From the NCBI GenBank assembly GCA_051650265.1, contig JBOFIR010000266.1, positions 1 through 14,098 of the forward strand: a DNA stretch of 14,098 bases, read 5' to 3'. Made by a program: the position numbers and the translations under genes. The DNA is from JBOFEH01 sp051650265 (GTDB taxonomy: Bacteria > Bacillota > Clostridia > Lachnospirales > Cellulosilyticaceae). Below the pieces are notes generated by a model. The model made no database searches and had not been told where the DNA came from. It saw nothing but the letters and a program-made list of their open reading frames with translations. Of the stretch, positions 1 through 7,027 are shown piece after piece. Numbering within the stretch: position 1 is the first letter of the stretch; every line of letters begins with the position of its first letter.

Positions 1-539
1 GTCTTAAGCACCTGTTTCCCTGTATTGTAATCAAGCGCACCTGTCGGTTCATCACAAAGAAGGAGTTTAGGATTTTTGGCAATAGCCCTTGCAATGGATA
101 CACGTTGCTGTTCCCCACCTGATAATTGTGCTGGAAAATTGTCTTTACGGTGCTCAAGTCCTACCAGTTCTAGTGTGTGATCAACATCTAGGGCATTATT
201 TGAGATTTGGGTTGCGAGTTCAACATTCTCCTTTGCAGTAAGGTTTTGCACTAAGTTATAGAACTGAAAAACGAATCCCACGTCATGACGTCTATATTGG
301 GTCAACTCCTTATCATTAAACTGAGAAATGTCTATTCCATCAATCATTATTTTGCCTTCATCACACTGGTCCATCCCTCCAAGTATATTGAGTACTGTTG
401 ATTTTCCTGCACCACTTGGTCCTAAAATAACCACAAATTCACCTTTTTCGATGGTAAAGTCCACACCATTGTTTGCCACAACTGTGTTCTCTCCTATCTG
501 ATATCTCTTATGTATATTCTGTACTTTGATATATGCCAT
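1..539 (-). CDS. ABC transporter ATP-binding protein, MacB/LolD type (3' end outside window)
   Basis: Nucleotide-binding subunit of an ABC transporter that would energise an FtsX/MacB-type permease, probably encoded further downstream beyond the left edge. The visible 179 residues contain a Walker A motif GPSGAGKST (residues 40-48), the Q-loop Gln at 92 in the segment FVFQFYN, the signature LSGGEQQR (139-146) and Walker B LLLCDEPTGALD (159-170). The H-loop and C-terminus lie outside the window. The ATG at 539 is preceded by AAGGAG about 7 nt upstream, which fixes the start. The SGGEQQR and DEPTGALD wording is typical of the LolD/MacB/YtrE/BceA group exporting peptides, lipoproteins or antibiotics; the exact substrate cannot be told. 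It is divergent from the TetR regulator starting at 765, which is the usual layout for a repressor and its target transporter. Confidence 0.93.
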   Translation of the reverse strand, partial: MAYIKVQNIHKRYQIGENTVVANNGVDFTIEKGEFVVILGPSGAGKSTVLNILGGMDQCDEGKIMIDGIDISQFNDKELTQYRRHDVGFVFQFYNLVQNLTAKENVELATQISNNALDVDHTLELVGLEHRKDNFPAQLSGGEQQRVSIARAIAKNPKLLLCDEPTGALDYNTGKQVLK

Positions 540-586
540 ATGATCACTCCTTTATCTCACATTGATGTCAGTTATTTGCCACACCT

Positions 587-606
587 CATGTCATTAAATA
601 GACATG
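587..606. promoter_or_regulatory. Candidate TetR operator, inverted repeat CATGTC-N8-GACATG
   Basis: A perfect 6-bp inverted repeat (587-592 and 601-606) with an 8-bp spacer gives a 20-bp dyad, the size usual for TetR-family operators. It lies in the TetR/ABC intergenic region, downstream of the predicted ABC promoter and within its leader. A bound repressor there would block transcription of the transporter. A second, A/T-rich dyad TAGTTA-N9-TAACTA (612-632) sits next to the -10 box and is an alternative site. Assignment to this TetR is inferred from position only. Confidence 0.4.
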
Positions 607-632
607 GCGTATAGTTAATAGTATAATAACTA

Positions 633-661
633 AGTATAGGTGTCTTTGCTGATCTAGGCAA
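633..661 (-). promoter_or_regulatory. Promoter of the MacB-type ABC gene
   Basis: Reading the minus strand there is a -35 TTGCCT (661-656), a 17-nt spacer and a -10 TATACT (638-633). It points at the ABC ATPase gene starting at 539, leaving a leader of roughly 85 nt. Both boxes are near consensus and the spacing is ideal. No experimental start site is known. Confidence 0.55.
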
Positions 662-764
662 TAATCACTTATTTCCAAGTTGTTATAAATTATACATTTT
701 ACATCTATTTGTTCGTTTTATAACACTTTAATTGACATTATTCACTCACCGAAGGAGGTACCAT

Positions 765-1346
765 ATGGCAGGCGTAAAAGGGAATCGTAGAACTCTCTAC
801 ACAAAAAAAATCATCCGTGAGAGCTTAATCTCACTCCTGCAAACACATGAAATCCATCAAGTCACCGTTACAGATATCTGTAAGCAAGCAGACATTAATA
901 GAGGCACCTTTTATGCCCACTATAAAGATGCCTTTGATCTGCTACAATCTATTGAAGATGAACTGTTTGCACAAATTACCCAATATATCTTAGAAACACC
1001 TGCAAGTGCATACAACAATGTACTCTTAATAAAAGTACTTGAACTCATTGTAGAAAATAGTGACTTATGTAAGATTCTCCTCTGCAAGCAAAAAGACAAT
1101 CACCTGCTTGATCGAATCCTTGATCTCGCAAGCATGGCGGAGCTTAATCAAAATGTTCAAAAGTCAACTTCAAATACAAGTACGCGCCTTGCCCAAGCTC
1201 CTGTCAACTATTTTATTCGCTACTGCGTGGCTGGCTATATGGCCATTATTCAAGCTTGGCTTGAAGCAGATTTTCCTGAATCTCCTGAAGAGATTGTTGC
1301 GATTATTAGACACCTTTATACTGTAGATACTAATGAGGCCCTATAG
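765..1346 (+). CDS. TetR/AcrR family transcriptional regulator
   Basis: A 193-aa DNA-binding repressor. The N-terminal TetR helix-turn-helix spans about residues 12-55, with the typical segment TVTDICKQADINRGTFYAHY (34-53): recognition helix NRGTFYAHY followed by KDAFDLL. The rest is the ligand-binding/dimerisation domain, ending in a hydrophobic segment around FIRYCVAGYMAIIQAWL, as in the short Firmicute TetR proteins. An upstream in-frame TTG at 732 is open, but the ATG at 765 is preceded by GAAGGAGG (751-758) at 6 nt, so 765 is the start. The gene is divergent from the MacB-type ABC gene and convergent with the four-gene operon ending at 1376. It probably controls the divergent transporter; control of the convergent operon is possible but no matching operator was seen upstream of 6307. 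The inducer is unknown. Confidence 0.93.
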   Translation: MAGVKGNRRTLYTKKIIRESLISLLQTHEIHQVTVTDICKQADINRGTFYAHYKDAFDLLQSIEDELFAQITQYILETPASAYNNVLLIKVLELIVENSDLCKILLCKQKDNHLLDRILDLASMAELNQNVQKSTSNTSTRLAQAPVNYFIRYCVAGYMAIIQAWLEADFPESPEEIVAIIRHLYTVDTNEAL

Positions 1347-1355
1347 TGGGCCTCA
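1334..1355. terminator. Hairpin between convergent genes, overlapping the TetR stop codon
   Basis: TGAGGCCC (1334-1341) pairs with GGGCCTCA (1348-1355), an 8-bp GC-rich stem with a 6-nt loop. The stem includes the last codons of the TetR gene, and the loop contains its TAG stop. It lies between two convergent transcription units and could stop both. Neither side carries a good T-run, so termination would be weak or Rho-assisted. Confidence 0.4.
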
Positions 1356-1375
1356 CCTCATCCCACCCATTCTAT

Positions 1376-2278
1376 TCATTGCATTATTTTCAGGAATAGT
1401 TCTTCTAAAGAAATGCGTCGTACCGTGATGTCTTTTAACCTAATGCCTTGACTCCTAAGAATAGGAAGTAATTTTTCTAAGACTTGTTGGGGGCCATTAC
1501 ACTGTATACACATTTTCTCTCCTGCCCTTTTTATAGGTAAATCCACTATTACCTGTTTGATGATGTATGTTTCTAGCCTTCCTATCAAACAAATCTCATG
1601 AGTATAAGGTATCATTTTCTTGACATCATCTAACGTTCCTTGTCTAAGCACACGTCCCTTATTTAAGATTGCAACATCGTCACAAATTGCTTCTACTTCA
1701 TCTAAATAATGTGACGTGTAGATCACCGTGCACCCTTCCTCATTGAGTCCCCTGATATACTGTAACACTTTATCTCTTGATACTGGATCAAGACTAGCTG
1801 TTGGTTCATCCATGATGATCAAAGGTGGCTGATGTACCAATGCACATGCAATGTTAAGACGTCGTTTCATGCCGCCTGAAAACTGTGTTGGGAATTGGTC
1901 ACGCACCTCCCATAAATCCACCTTTTTGAGTGCCTGCTCTGTACCTTTTTGTGCCTGGTAATGAGAAAGCCCGTATAACCTCCCAAATAACATGACATTT
2001 TCTATGGCTTTCAAATCTTCATAGAATGCATATTCTTGTGGGACTAAACCTATCTTTTTCTGAATGAGCTTTTTACGGTGTTTCATATTTTGCTCAAACA
2101 CATAACAATTGCCTTGATCAAAAGGAAGAAGTCCTGTAAGTACATGAATAAGTGTTGATTTTCCCGAGCCATTTGGCCCAAGTAGTCCATAAATACTTCC
2201 CTGTTTTACCGTCAACCTCACATCAACAAGTGCCTGATGTTTGCCATAAAACTTATTGATCCCTTCAAGTTTAATCAG
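1376..2278 (-). CDS. ABC-2 type exporter ATP-binding protein (unusual start codon)
   Basis: Energises the two ABC-2 permeases encoded just upstream. From the CTG start the protein is 300 aa. It has Walker A GPNGSGKST (34-42), Q-loop Gln81 (GLVPQEY), signature SGGMKRR (134-140), Walker B LIIMDEP (153-159), D-loop SLD and H-loop His190 (TSHYLDE). A C-terminal extension of about 85 residues follows, as in ABC-2 multidrug/lipid exporters. The first ATG/GTG-type codon is GTG at 2221, inside the first strands, and has no ribosome binding site. The reading frame upstream of it still encodes the family N-terminus (IKLEGINKFYGKHQALVDV). CTG at 2276-2278 would give MIKLEGINKFYG, exactly the family pattern, and follows GGGG 5 nt upstream. 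The start is inferred. Five nucleotides overlap none of the upstream gene: the permease stop is at 2281-2283. Last gene of the operon. Confidence 0.9.
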   Translation of the reverse strand: MIKLEGINKFYGKHQALVDVRLTVKQGSIYGLLGPNGSGKSTLIHVLTGLLPFDQGNCYVFEQNMKHRKKLIQKKIGLVPQEYAFYEDLKAIENVMLFGRLYGLSHYQAQKGTEQALKKVDLWEVRDQFPTQFSGGMKRRLNIACALVHQPPLIIMDEPTASLDPVSRDKVLQYIRGLNEEGCTVIYTSHYLDEVEAICDDVAILNKGRVLRQGTLDDVKKMIPYTHEICLIGRLETYIIKQVIVDLPIKRAGEKMCIQCNGPQQVLEKLLPILRSQGIRLKDITVRRISLEELFLKIMQ

Positions 2279-2280
2279 AT

Positions 2281-3408
2281 CTACCCCATTTTTTCCACCC
2301 CCCTTAGCCGTAGCACCCAGATCCCTACTACTATTATGATACTGCAGGTTAAGAAAAACATCCCTAAATCACCACTTAGTGCCCTCATACCTTCACCTTG
2401 TTGCATTTTTTGGGCCAAATCAAGAAGTTGATGCTGTGGCAATCTTGTGCCTATCTTAAGAATTTGCTCATCCATTAATGTGCCGGGCAACAAGCAGCCT
2501 GCCAACATGGAACTTGGCAAAATCACAAACATATTCATAATGGCAATATGCTCTTGTGTACGACAACACGCAATCACCCCCACACCTATAGCAATACACA
2601 TAACCAGCATGCATCCAAGAAGCACCAATAACATCCTCCAGTTTATAGCAATTTGCATCCATTTCAGCTGACTTATTCCAACAACCGCCCCTATTTGAAG
2701 ACAACCTATACGAAGAATCCAAAGAATCTGCCCACCTACATAGCTCATACATCCAGTCGCTGTACTTAATATGCGTGCATAAGTTTTATTTTTTTGATCT
2801 TCAATCACACCGCCTAATAAAGTCGTTGTCATCATACTCATCAGTACAATGGTAAGTCCAAGTGTCTGTTGCCCTATTCCATGTATCTTTTGCATCTGAA
2901 TAATCTGCATGTTGTGGTGGTCTTGTTTGAACTGTGCATAGTACTGCTCAAACAGCAAACTATCTTGGTCAGCAAGTTGCCAAAACTCAATAAGCTGCCC
3001 TATATACCCTTCCAGGGCAGCGCTTACGACCTGCTGTTCTAAACCATTTTGTACTGCTCTCATTAAGAGTTTTGGCTGTTGACTTAGAAAAAAATCTTTT
3101 TGGTAATTCTCAGGAATTTCTATCACACTGTCAATGCCGCGCGCAATCAGCACTGCCGATAGATACGCCTCAGGCACACGCCTTACCTCAAAGCCATATA
3201 TTTCATGAAGATCACCCCCAAGTTTTCGTGAGAGCCAGGAATCATCGTGATCAACGATTCCTACTTTAATAGTAGGCACTGCCTGAGGTGAAAATACCAC
3301 AAAAGGTAACAGAACACCTATCACAGGAATGAGAATATAAAAAAACAGTCTATATTTTTGCTTCAAAGAACGCTTCCAAAGCGCTCCTGCAATAAGCCAT
3401 GCATTCAC
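2281..3408 (-). CDS. ABC-2 type transporter permease (second)
   Basis: A 375-aa integral membrane subunit of an ABC-2 exporter. It has one N-terminal membrane helix (about residues 21-40), then a long non-membrane loop (about 45-175) expected outside the cell. A cluster of helices follows at about 182-202, 225-247, 257-282, 288-310 and 348-368. This is the layout of the ABC2_membrane_3 group, in which the conserved part sits in the C-terminal half. The start is GTG at 3408, overlapping the TGA of the preceding permease in GTGA. GGAGGG lies about 6 nt upstream inside that gene, supporting the start and coupling. It would form a heterodimer with the 348-aa permease. The substrate is unknown. 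Confidence 0.88.
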   Translation of the reverse strand: MNAWLIAGALWKRSLKQKYRLFFYILIPVIGVLLPFVVFSPQAVPTIKVGIVDHDDSWLSRKLGGDLHEIYGFEVRRVPEAYLSAVLIARGIDSVIEIPENYQKDFFLSQQPKLLMRAVQNGLEQQVVSAALEGYIGQLIEFWQLADQDSLLFEQYYAQFKQDHHNMQIIQMQKIHGIGQQTLGLTIVLMSMMTTTLLGGVIEDQKNKTYARILSTATGCMSYVGGQILWILRIGCLQIGAVVGISQLKWMQIAINWRMLLVLLGCMLVMCIAIGVGVIACCRTQEHIAIMNMFVILPSSMLAGCLLPGTLMDEQILKIGTRLPQHQLLDLAQKMQQGEGMRALSGDLGMFFLTCSIIIVVGIWVLRLRGVEKMG

Positions 3409-4451
3409 ACGCTTCCCTCCACTCTATACCAGGTAACAGCAAGTAATCCTCCCCCTAGAATTAGATTCAAATAGCATGTCGGATAAAATGCCTGGTTTTT
3501 TCCAGCATAAATCACCTCAAATAACACTTGGTTAAGTCTTGTGAGTGGCAACAGATGTCCCCATTTTTCAAATCCAAGCATCTGGATCTCCCCTAGGGGT
3601 ACAAAAGCACCTGCAAGAAAACCCATACTCATAATCACAAGCAACAATATGAGCCATGCACTTTTATAATCCTTAAACCAAGTCCCTAGCCACATCCCAA
3701 GTGCCGTAGCAAAAAAGCCTTCACTCCATAAAAGTACTAGCACCTCAAACTTATGTACACCCCACTCCACACCAAAGCACATTTGTATCAAATACATCAT
3801 GCATACACTCTGCAGAAGTACAATCGAGCTACTCCCTAGTCCTTTTCCTACTAAGATATGCCCCAGGTGACACGGCATACCTCTTAATTTATAAAGGGTG
3901 CTCCTATCTCTTTCTTTAATCATGCTATAGGCCCCAGATATACTTGCAAACATAATTGTAAGTGTCAACATCGTAATCCCATAGTAACGTATCAGTGCAT
4001 CTTGTTCGCTTGTTCCTATCTGTATGTAATCCACCTTCTTTGCCGCTATGCTTTTACCCACATGTTCTGTACTATTTTTGAGAATAACTTCTAGAATCTG
4101 TGCCTGATCCTGAAGCTCCTGTTGATAATAGATGCCTATATGTGTTGTATCTACAAAGCGTAACACAATATCCTTCATTGAATCATAATCCGCTACCCTA
4201 AAAGGTAATACTTGATCATACACGCCTTGTAGTGGTGCAAGCAAATATTCTACCTGTTCTTCCTCCATCCCTTCCTCCAAACAGTAACGAATTACGGTTT
4301 CATTAAACGCATCATTGGTCACTGTAGGTGCAAATGCCATCTGTAATATACCCAAGAATACTAAGGGCATAGCCACCATAATCATCATGGTTTGCAGATC
4401 CCTCGTCCCTTGCGTCATTTGCTTACATACCATCACCCAAATGGTTCTCAT
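3405..4451 (-). CDS. ABC-2 type transporter permease (first)
   Basis: A 348-aa membrane protein with the same plan as its neighbour: a helix at about 22-40, an extracytoplasmic segment at about 41-155, then helices at about 158-177, 207-226, 234-256, 264-285 and 325-342. The motif SMIKERDRSTLYKLRGMP (176-193) is the cytoplasmic coupling segment seen in ABC-2 permeases (ERE/ERDRGTLERL type) that contacts the ATPase. Its ATG overlaps the stop of the oxidoreductase gene by one base (TAATG), and its own TGA overlaps the GTG of the next permease. No strong ribosome binding site is present, so translation probably depends on re-initiation after the oxidoreductase. Two different permeases suggest a heterodimeric exporter. 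Confidence 0.88.
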   Translation of the reverse strand: MRTIWVMVCKQMTQGTRDLQTMMIMVAMPLVFLGILQMAFAPTVTNDAFNETVIRYCLEEGMEEEQVEYLLAPLQGVYDQVLPFRVADYDSMKDIVLRFVDTTHIGIYYQQELQDQAQILEVILKNSTEHVGKSIAAKKVDYIQIGTSEQDALIRYYGITMLTLTIMFASISGAYSMIKERDRSTLYKLRGMPCHLGHILVGKGLGSSSIVLLQSVCMMYLIQMCFGVEWGVHKFEVLVLLWSEGFFATALGMWLGTWFKDYKSAWLILLLVIMSMGFLAGAFVPLGEIQMLGFEKWGHLLPLTRLNQVLFEVIYAGKNQAFYPTCYLNLILGGGLLAVTWYRVEGSV

Positions 4452-6307
4452 TATTTATCAAGTCCTGTTAATATGGTGTGGATGGCTACAGGCTCACCTG
4501 TTTGATTCATGATACAGGCCTGTTCACATAGATGTTGTGTACATGTCAAACACGGCTTACTACACGTCATCACCTGACGTGCACCAAAGAAATTTCCTAC
4601 TGCAACACGCCTTTGTATATCACGAATAGGCACATGTATCGGACAAGCTAGTTGACAATAGGGTTTCTCACAAAACTGACATTTGAGTGCTAACTTGGCA
4701 AGTAAGTCCTCTTCTCTATTTGTGCTGATCTTTTGCATGTGTGCATCAAAAGGTGGGGTGATTAAACTCACATACCTTTCTTTTGAATCATGATTATCAT
4801 ATTCTTTGAGCCCACGTTTACGTAAAACGAGGTTTGCAGCAGCAATACCCGATACAGTGACTGCAGGTGTACCCGTTCCCATTACCGTTCCCTCTCCACA
4901 ACAAAACACGCCTTCTATCTCAGTTGCTATATGTTGTCTTTTAAGCATATGCTGTCCCAACTTTTGCTTAGGTCCTGCCACTGCCCCCTTATATTTAAGT
5001 ACATAACGTTCTAAGGTAGCTGGTGTGGCTAATTCTGTATAGATGATATGTTCTCGAAATCCGGGAAACCTTTTTTCAAGAACTGCCAATAACCGTTCTT
5101 CTTCCTTTTCTTTTTGAATACGGTACTCATCCGTTTTATAGCCTTCTTGTAATCCATTTGGCCATTGTCTAAAACTAGGGCCTATCGTCATTACCACATG
5201 ATAGTCAGTTGGACACAATGTATGGTCATCAATACTCAATATGTAAGCTGTGATCTCACTCTCTGCAATTTGTTCCTTCTCGGCAATGAACATTTCAATT
5301 GGCAAAGTGTCCTGGGGGATCACCTCTTGATCTACAATTGCAAATAATACCACTGAAGGGTAAGTTGGTTCTAAGTGTTTTGCCCAAAGCTTTGTCTTTT
5401 CAGAGCATGCATCTTTAAGCAAGCTTTCATATAATGCCCAAATGTTTCCACCATACACAACTTGCTCACTTTTTAGGCAACTACCATCCATTAATTCAAC
5501 CCCCGCACATCGCCCATCCTGGGTTAAAATGCGACTGGCACGCTTATTATAAATCATCTCTCCCTGATGTTGTTCTATCACCTTTTCCAATTTACCTATA
5601 AGGTGTAATGTAGATCCTGCTGGGTAATAGCTTCCACCTACATGATTATCTACAAACATCACTGCCCCAAGCACTGCTGGTGCTTCCTCTACTGTAGCAT
5701 AACAATATGTAGAGGTCATTTTATCAAAAAACTGAAAAATTTCCTCATTTTTAAAGTATTTTTGTAGAAGGGCTTTGGCACTTTTATTGAGATAAGATAA
5801 AAACTTGATATAACTCCAAGGATGGTTTAGAAACTGTTTTAGCCCCTGTTCTTTAGACACCACATCTGGTGATACAAATAAAGGTGTCTCTGCAATCACT
5901 TTTTGATAAAGGTGTCCCATGTCTTTATAAAAAGCCTCAATTCCTTTCTCCTCACTCGGAAAGACACGACTAAGTTCCTGCATAAATCGGTCTATTGATT
6001 TATAAAACACCACCCTCTCCTGTCCAAAGTTGACCGCATAGAGTGACTCATGCTTGATCATATCTATAGGCTCTTGTAATACATTAAAAACATAATAATG
6101 TGGGTTAAATCCCTCTGCACTAAATCCATAGAGCATAGCTGCACCTTGTTCAAAAGTCATCCCCTTTCTTTTGAAAATCCCACAAGATCCACCAGGCTTA
6201 AACCCTGCCTCAATCACTGTTACCTTCAATCCTTTTTTTGCTAAAAGTGCTGCACAGGTGAGTCCCGATAGCCCTGCACCTATAACGATGACATCTCTTT
6301 CTTGCAT
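4451..6307 (-). CDS. Phytoene desaturase/CrtISO-like FAD oxidoreductase with C-terminal [4Fe-4S] domain
   Basis: A 618-aa flavoprotein. Residues 1-510 resemble the CrtI/CrtISO carotenoid desaturase-isomerase family: an N-terminal dinucleotide-binding motif VIVIGAGLSGLTCAALLAKKG (6-26) with acidic VIEAG after the second strand, GGSCGIF (42-48), and a C-terminal FAD-binding motif GEGTVMGTGTPAVTVSG near 474-490. Residues 539-618 form an extra cysteine-rich domain with Cys 543, 546, 551, 555 (followed by Pro), then 582, 586, 589, 594, 598. It ends in a NQTGEPVAI-like segment. This resembles the Fe-S domain found at the N-terminus of GltD, PreT and dihydropyrimidine dehydrogenase, which binds two [4Fe-4S] clusters. 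The start ATG has AGGAGG 7 nt upstream. First gene of the operon with two ABC-2 permeases and an ATPase, so I infer that it modifies the exported compound or a lipid. The substrate is unknown; plain carotenoid synthesis is unlikely because no crtB/crtE lies nearby. Confidence 0.88.
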   Translation of the reverse strand: MQERDVIVIGAGLSGLTCAALLAKKGLKVTVIEAGFKPGGSCGIFKRKGMTFEQGAAMLYGFSAEGFNPHYYVFNVLQEPIDMIKHESLYAVNFGQERVVFYKSIDRFMQELSRVFPSEEKGIEAFYKDMGHLYQKVIAETPLFVSPDVVSKEQGLKQFLNHPWSYIKFLSYLNKSAKALLQKYFKNEEIFQFFDKMTSTYCYATVEEAPAVLGAVMFVDNHVGGSYYPAGSTLHLIGKLEKVIEQHQGEMIYNKRASRILTQDGRCAGVELMDGSCLKSEQVVYGGNIWALYESLLKDACSEKTKLWAKHLEPTYPSVVLFAIVDQEVIPQDTLPIEMFIAEKEQIAESEITAYILSIDDHTLCPTDYHVVMTIGPSFRQWPNGLQEGYKTDEYRIQKEKEEERLLAVLEKRFPGFREHIIYTELATPATLERYVLKYKGAVAGPKQKLGQHMLKRQHIATEIEGVFCCGEGTVMGTGTPAVTVSGIAAANLVLRKRGLKEYDNHDSKERYVSLITPPFDAHMQKISTNREEDLLAKLALKCQFCEKPYCQLACPIHVPIRDIQRRVAVGNFFGARQVMTCSKPCLTCTQHLCEQACIMNQTGEPVAIHTILTGLDK

Positions 6308-6402
6308 AAACGTTCCTCCTATTTCATCTGTATCCTATGTTCTATTCTATTTTTCACTTGTCCCCGTTAGACCCTGTTTTAAATAATTGCTTTACACACA
6401 AA

Positions 6403-6441
6403 AAAATACACACCTATTCATTAAGATTAGATGTGTATTTT
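6403..6441 (-). terminator. Terminator after the four-helix membrane protein gene
   Basis: Minus-strand reading: directly after the TAG stop, AAAATACACA (6441-6432) pairs with TGTGTATTTT (6412-6403) around a 19-nt loop. The second arm runs into a T-tract (6406-6401). The stem is A/T-rich and the loop long, so it may be leaky and let some transcription enter the oxidoreductase-exporter operon downstream. Confidence 0.5.
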
Positions 6442-6876
6442 CTATAAAATAAAATACAATACAAACGCCAATAAAAACATTGCTAAAAACCCACAAATCA
6501 TCCTACCCAGCGTTCTAGAATAGCCTTTCGGGGTGATATGCCCCTTCTCATCTAGCTTTCTAATAATCGGATGCAGCTTCCAAAAGTAAGTAGCAATAGA
6601 TAAAATCATTGCACCTACTCCCCATATTTTAGTTAATTCTGATCCTGTAAATAGGATAACGAGTAACAGTACAATAAAAATTAGCTTTGTTCCTGCCACC
6701 CAATAAGTCATATACCTTGCAAAAAGGTGCTCAGCTTCCTCTTTTTTCGAATGTTCCCATTGGTCAAATACAGCAACGCCATTACCCAGTTTTGAATCTG
6801 GCCAGAAGTAAAGAATGCAGACATTTGCAGTCTCCATCATAATAAAAATAACCATTGCAAGGTCTAATAAATTCAT
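6442..6876 (-). CDS. Uncharacterised four-helix membrane protein
   Basis: A 144-aa protein not recognised as a known family. Hydrophobic helices lie at about residues 5-24, 61-78, 84-100 and 124-144. A charged segment between the first two (EHSKKEEAEHLFARY, 41-55) and a second (RKLDEKGHITPKGYSRTLGR, 106-125) before the last are probably cytoplasmic. The reading frame also opens with GTG at 6885 and 6879, but GGGAGGGG (6892-6885 on the minus strand) overlaps the first of these. ATG at 6876, about 10 nt from GGAGG, is therefore the better start. It lies upstream of the oxidoreductase-exporter operon on the same strand but is separated from it by a terminator and 134 bp. A TATAAT box at 6929-6924 could be its -10 element; no good -35 box is seen. 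Confidence 0.7.
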   Translation of the reverse strand: MNLLDLAMVIFIMMETANVCILYFWPDSKLGNGVAVFDQWEHSKKEEAEHLFARYMTYWVAGTKLIFIVLLLVILFTGSELTKIWGVGAMILSIATYFWKLHPIIRKLDEKGHITPKGYSRTLGRMICGFLAMFLLAFVLYFIL

Positions 6877-6937
6877 CACATACACCCCTCCCTATGTAGC
6901 TCACGCCTCTATACTTCTGTTTTATTATAGTGCATTT

Positions 6938-6968
6938 TTGACATTAAAAAAAGCTTTACATACATAAT
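6938..6968 (+). promoter_or_regulatory. Possible promoter of the 58-codon gene
   Basis: A perfect -35 TTGACA (6938-6943) is followed by CATAAT (6963-6968, five of six to consensus) at a 19-nt spacing, which is longer than ideal. The small gene starts at 7028, about 55 nt beyond. The site overlaps the promoter region of the divergent membrane protein gene. Confidence 0.35.
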
Positions 6969-7027
6969 AGGACATATCATTAGCAATACTAACAAGACAC
7001 TTCAAACTATACAGTAAGGGTGATTCT

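Noticed and set aside
732..764. TTG at 732 as start of the TetR gene, and TTGACA (732-737) as a -35 box
   Set aside because: The ribosome binding site GAAGGAGG lies just before ATG 765, inside the supposed extension, and no -10 box follows the TTGACA before the coding start.
1060..1326. Overlapping second-frame ORF in the TetR gene, and similar shadow ORFs opposite the permease, helicase, SDR and kinase genes
   Set aside because: They lie within well-supported genes in other frames, lack ribosome binding sites and show no family motifs.
4451..6307. Carotenoid biosynthesis cluster
   Set aside because: Only a CrtI/CrtISO-like protein is present; no phytoene synthase, prenyltransferase or cyclase is in the window.
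6877..6885. GTG starts at 6885 and 6879 for the membrane protein
   Set aside because: The purine-rich ribosome binding site overlaps or nearly touches the first GTG; ATG at 6876 is better placed, though GTG 6879 cannot be excluded.
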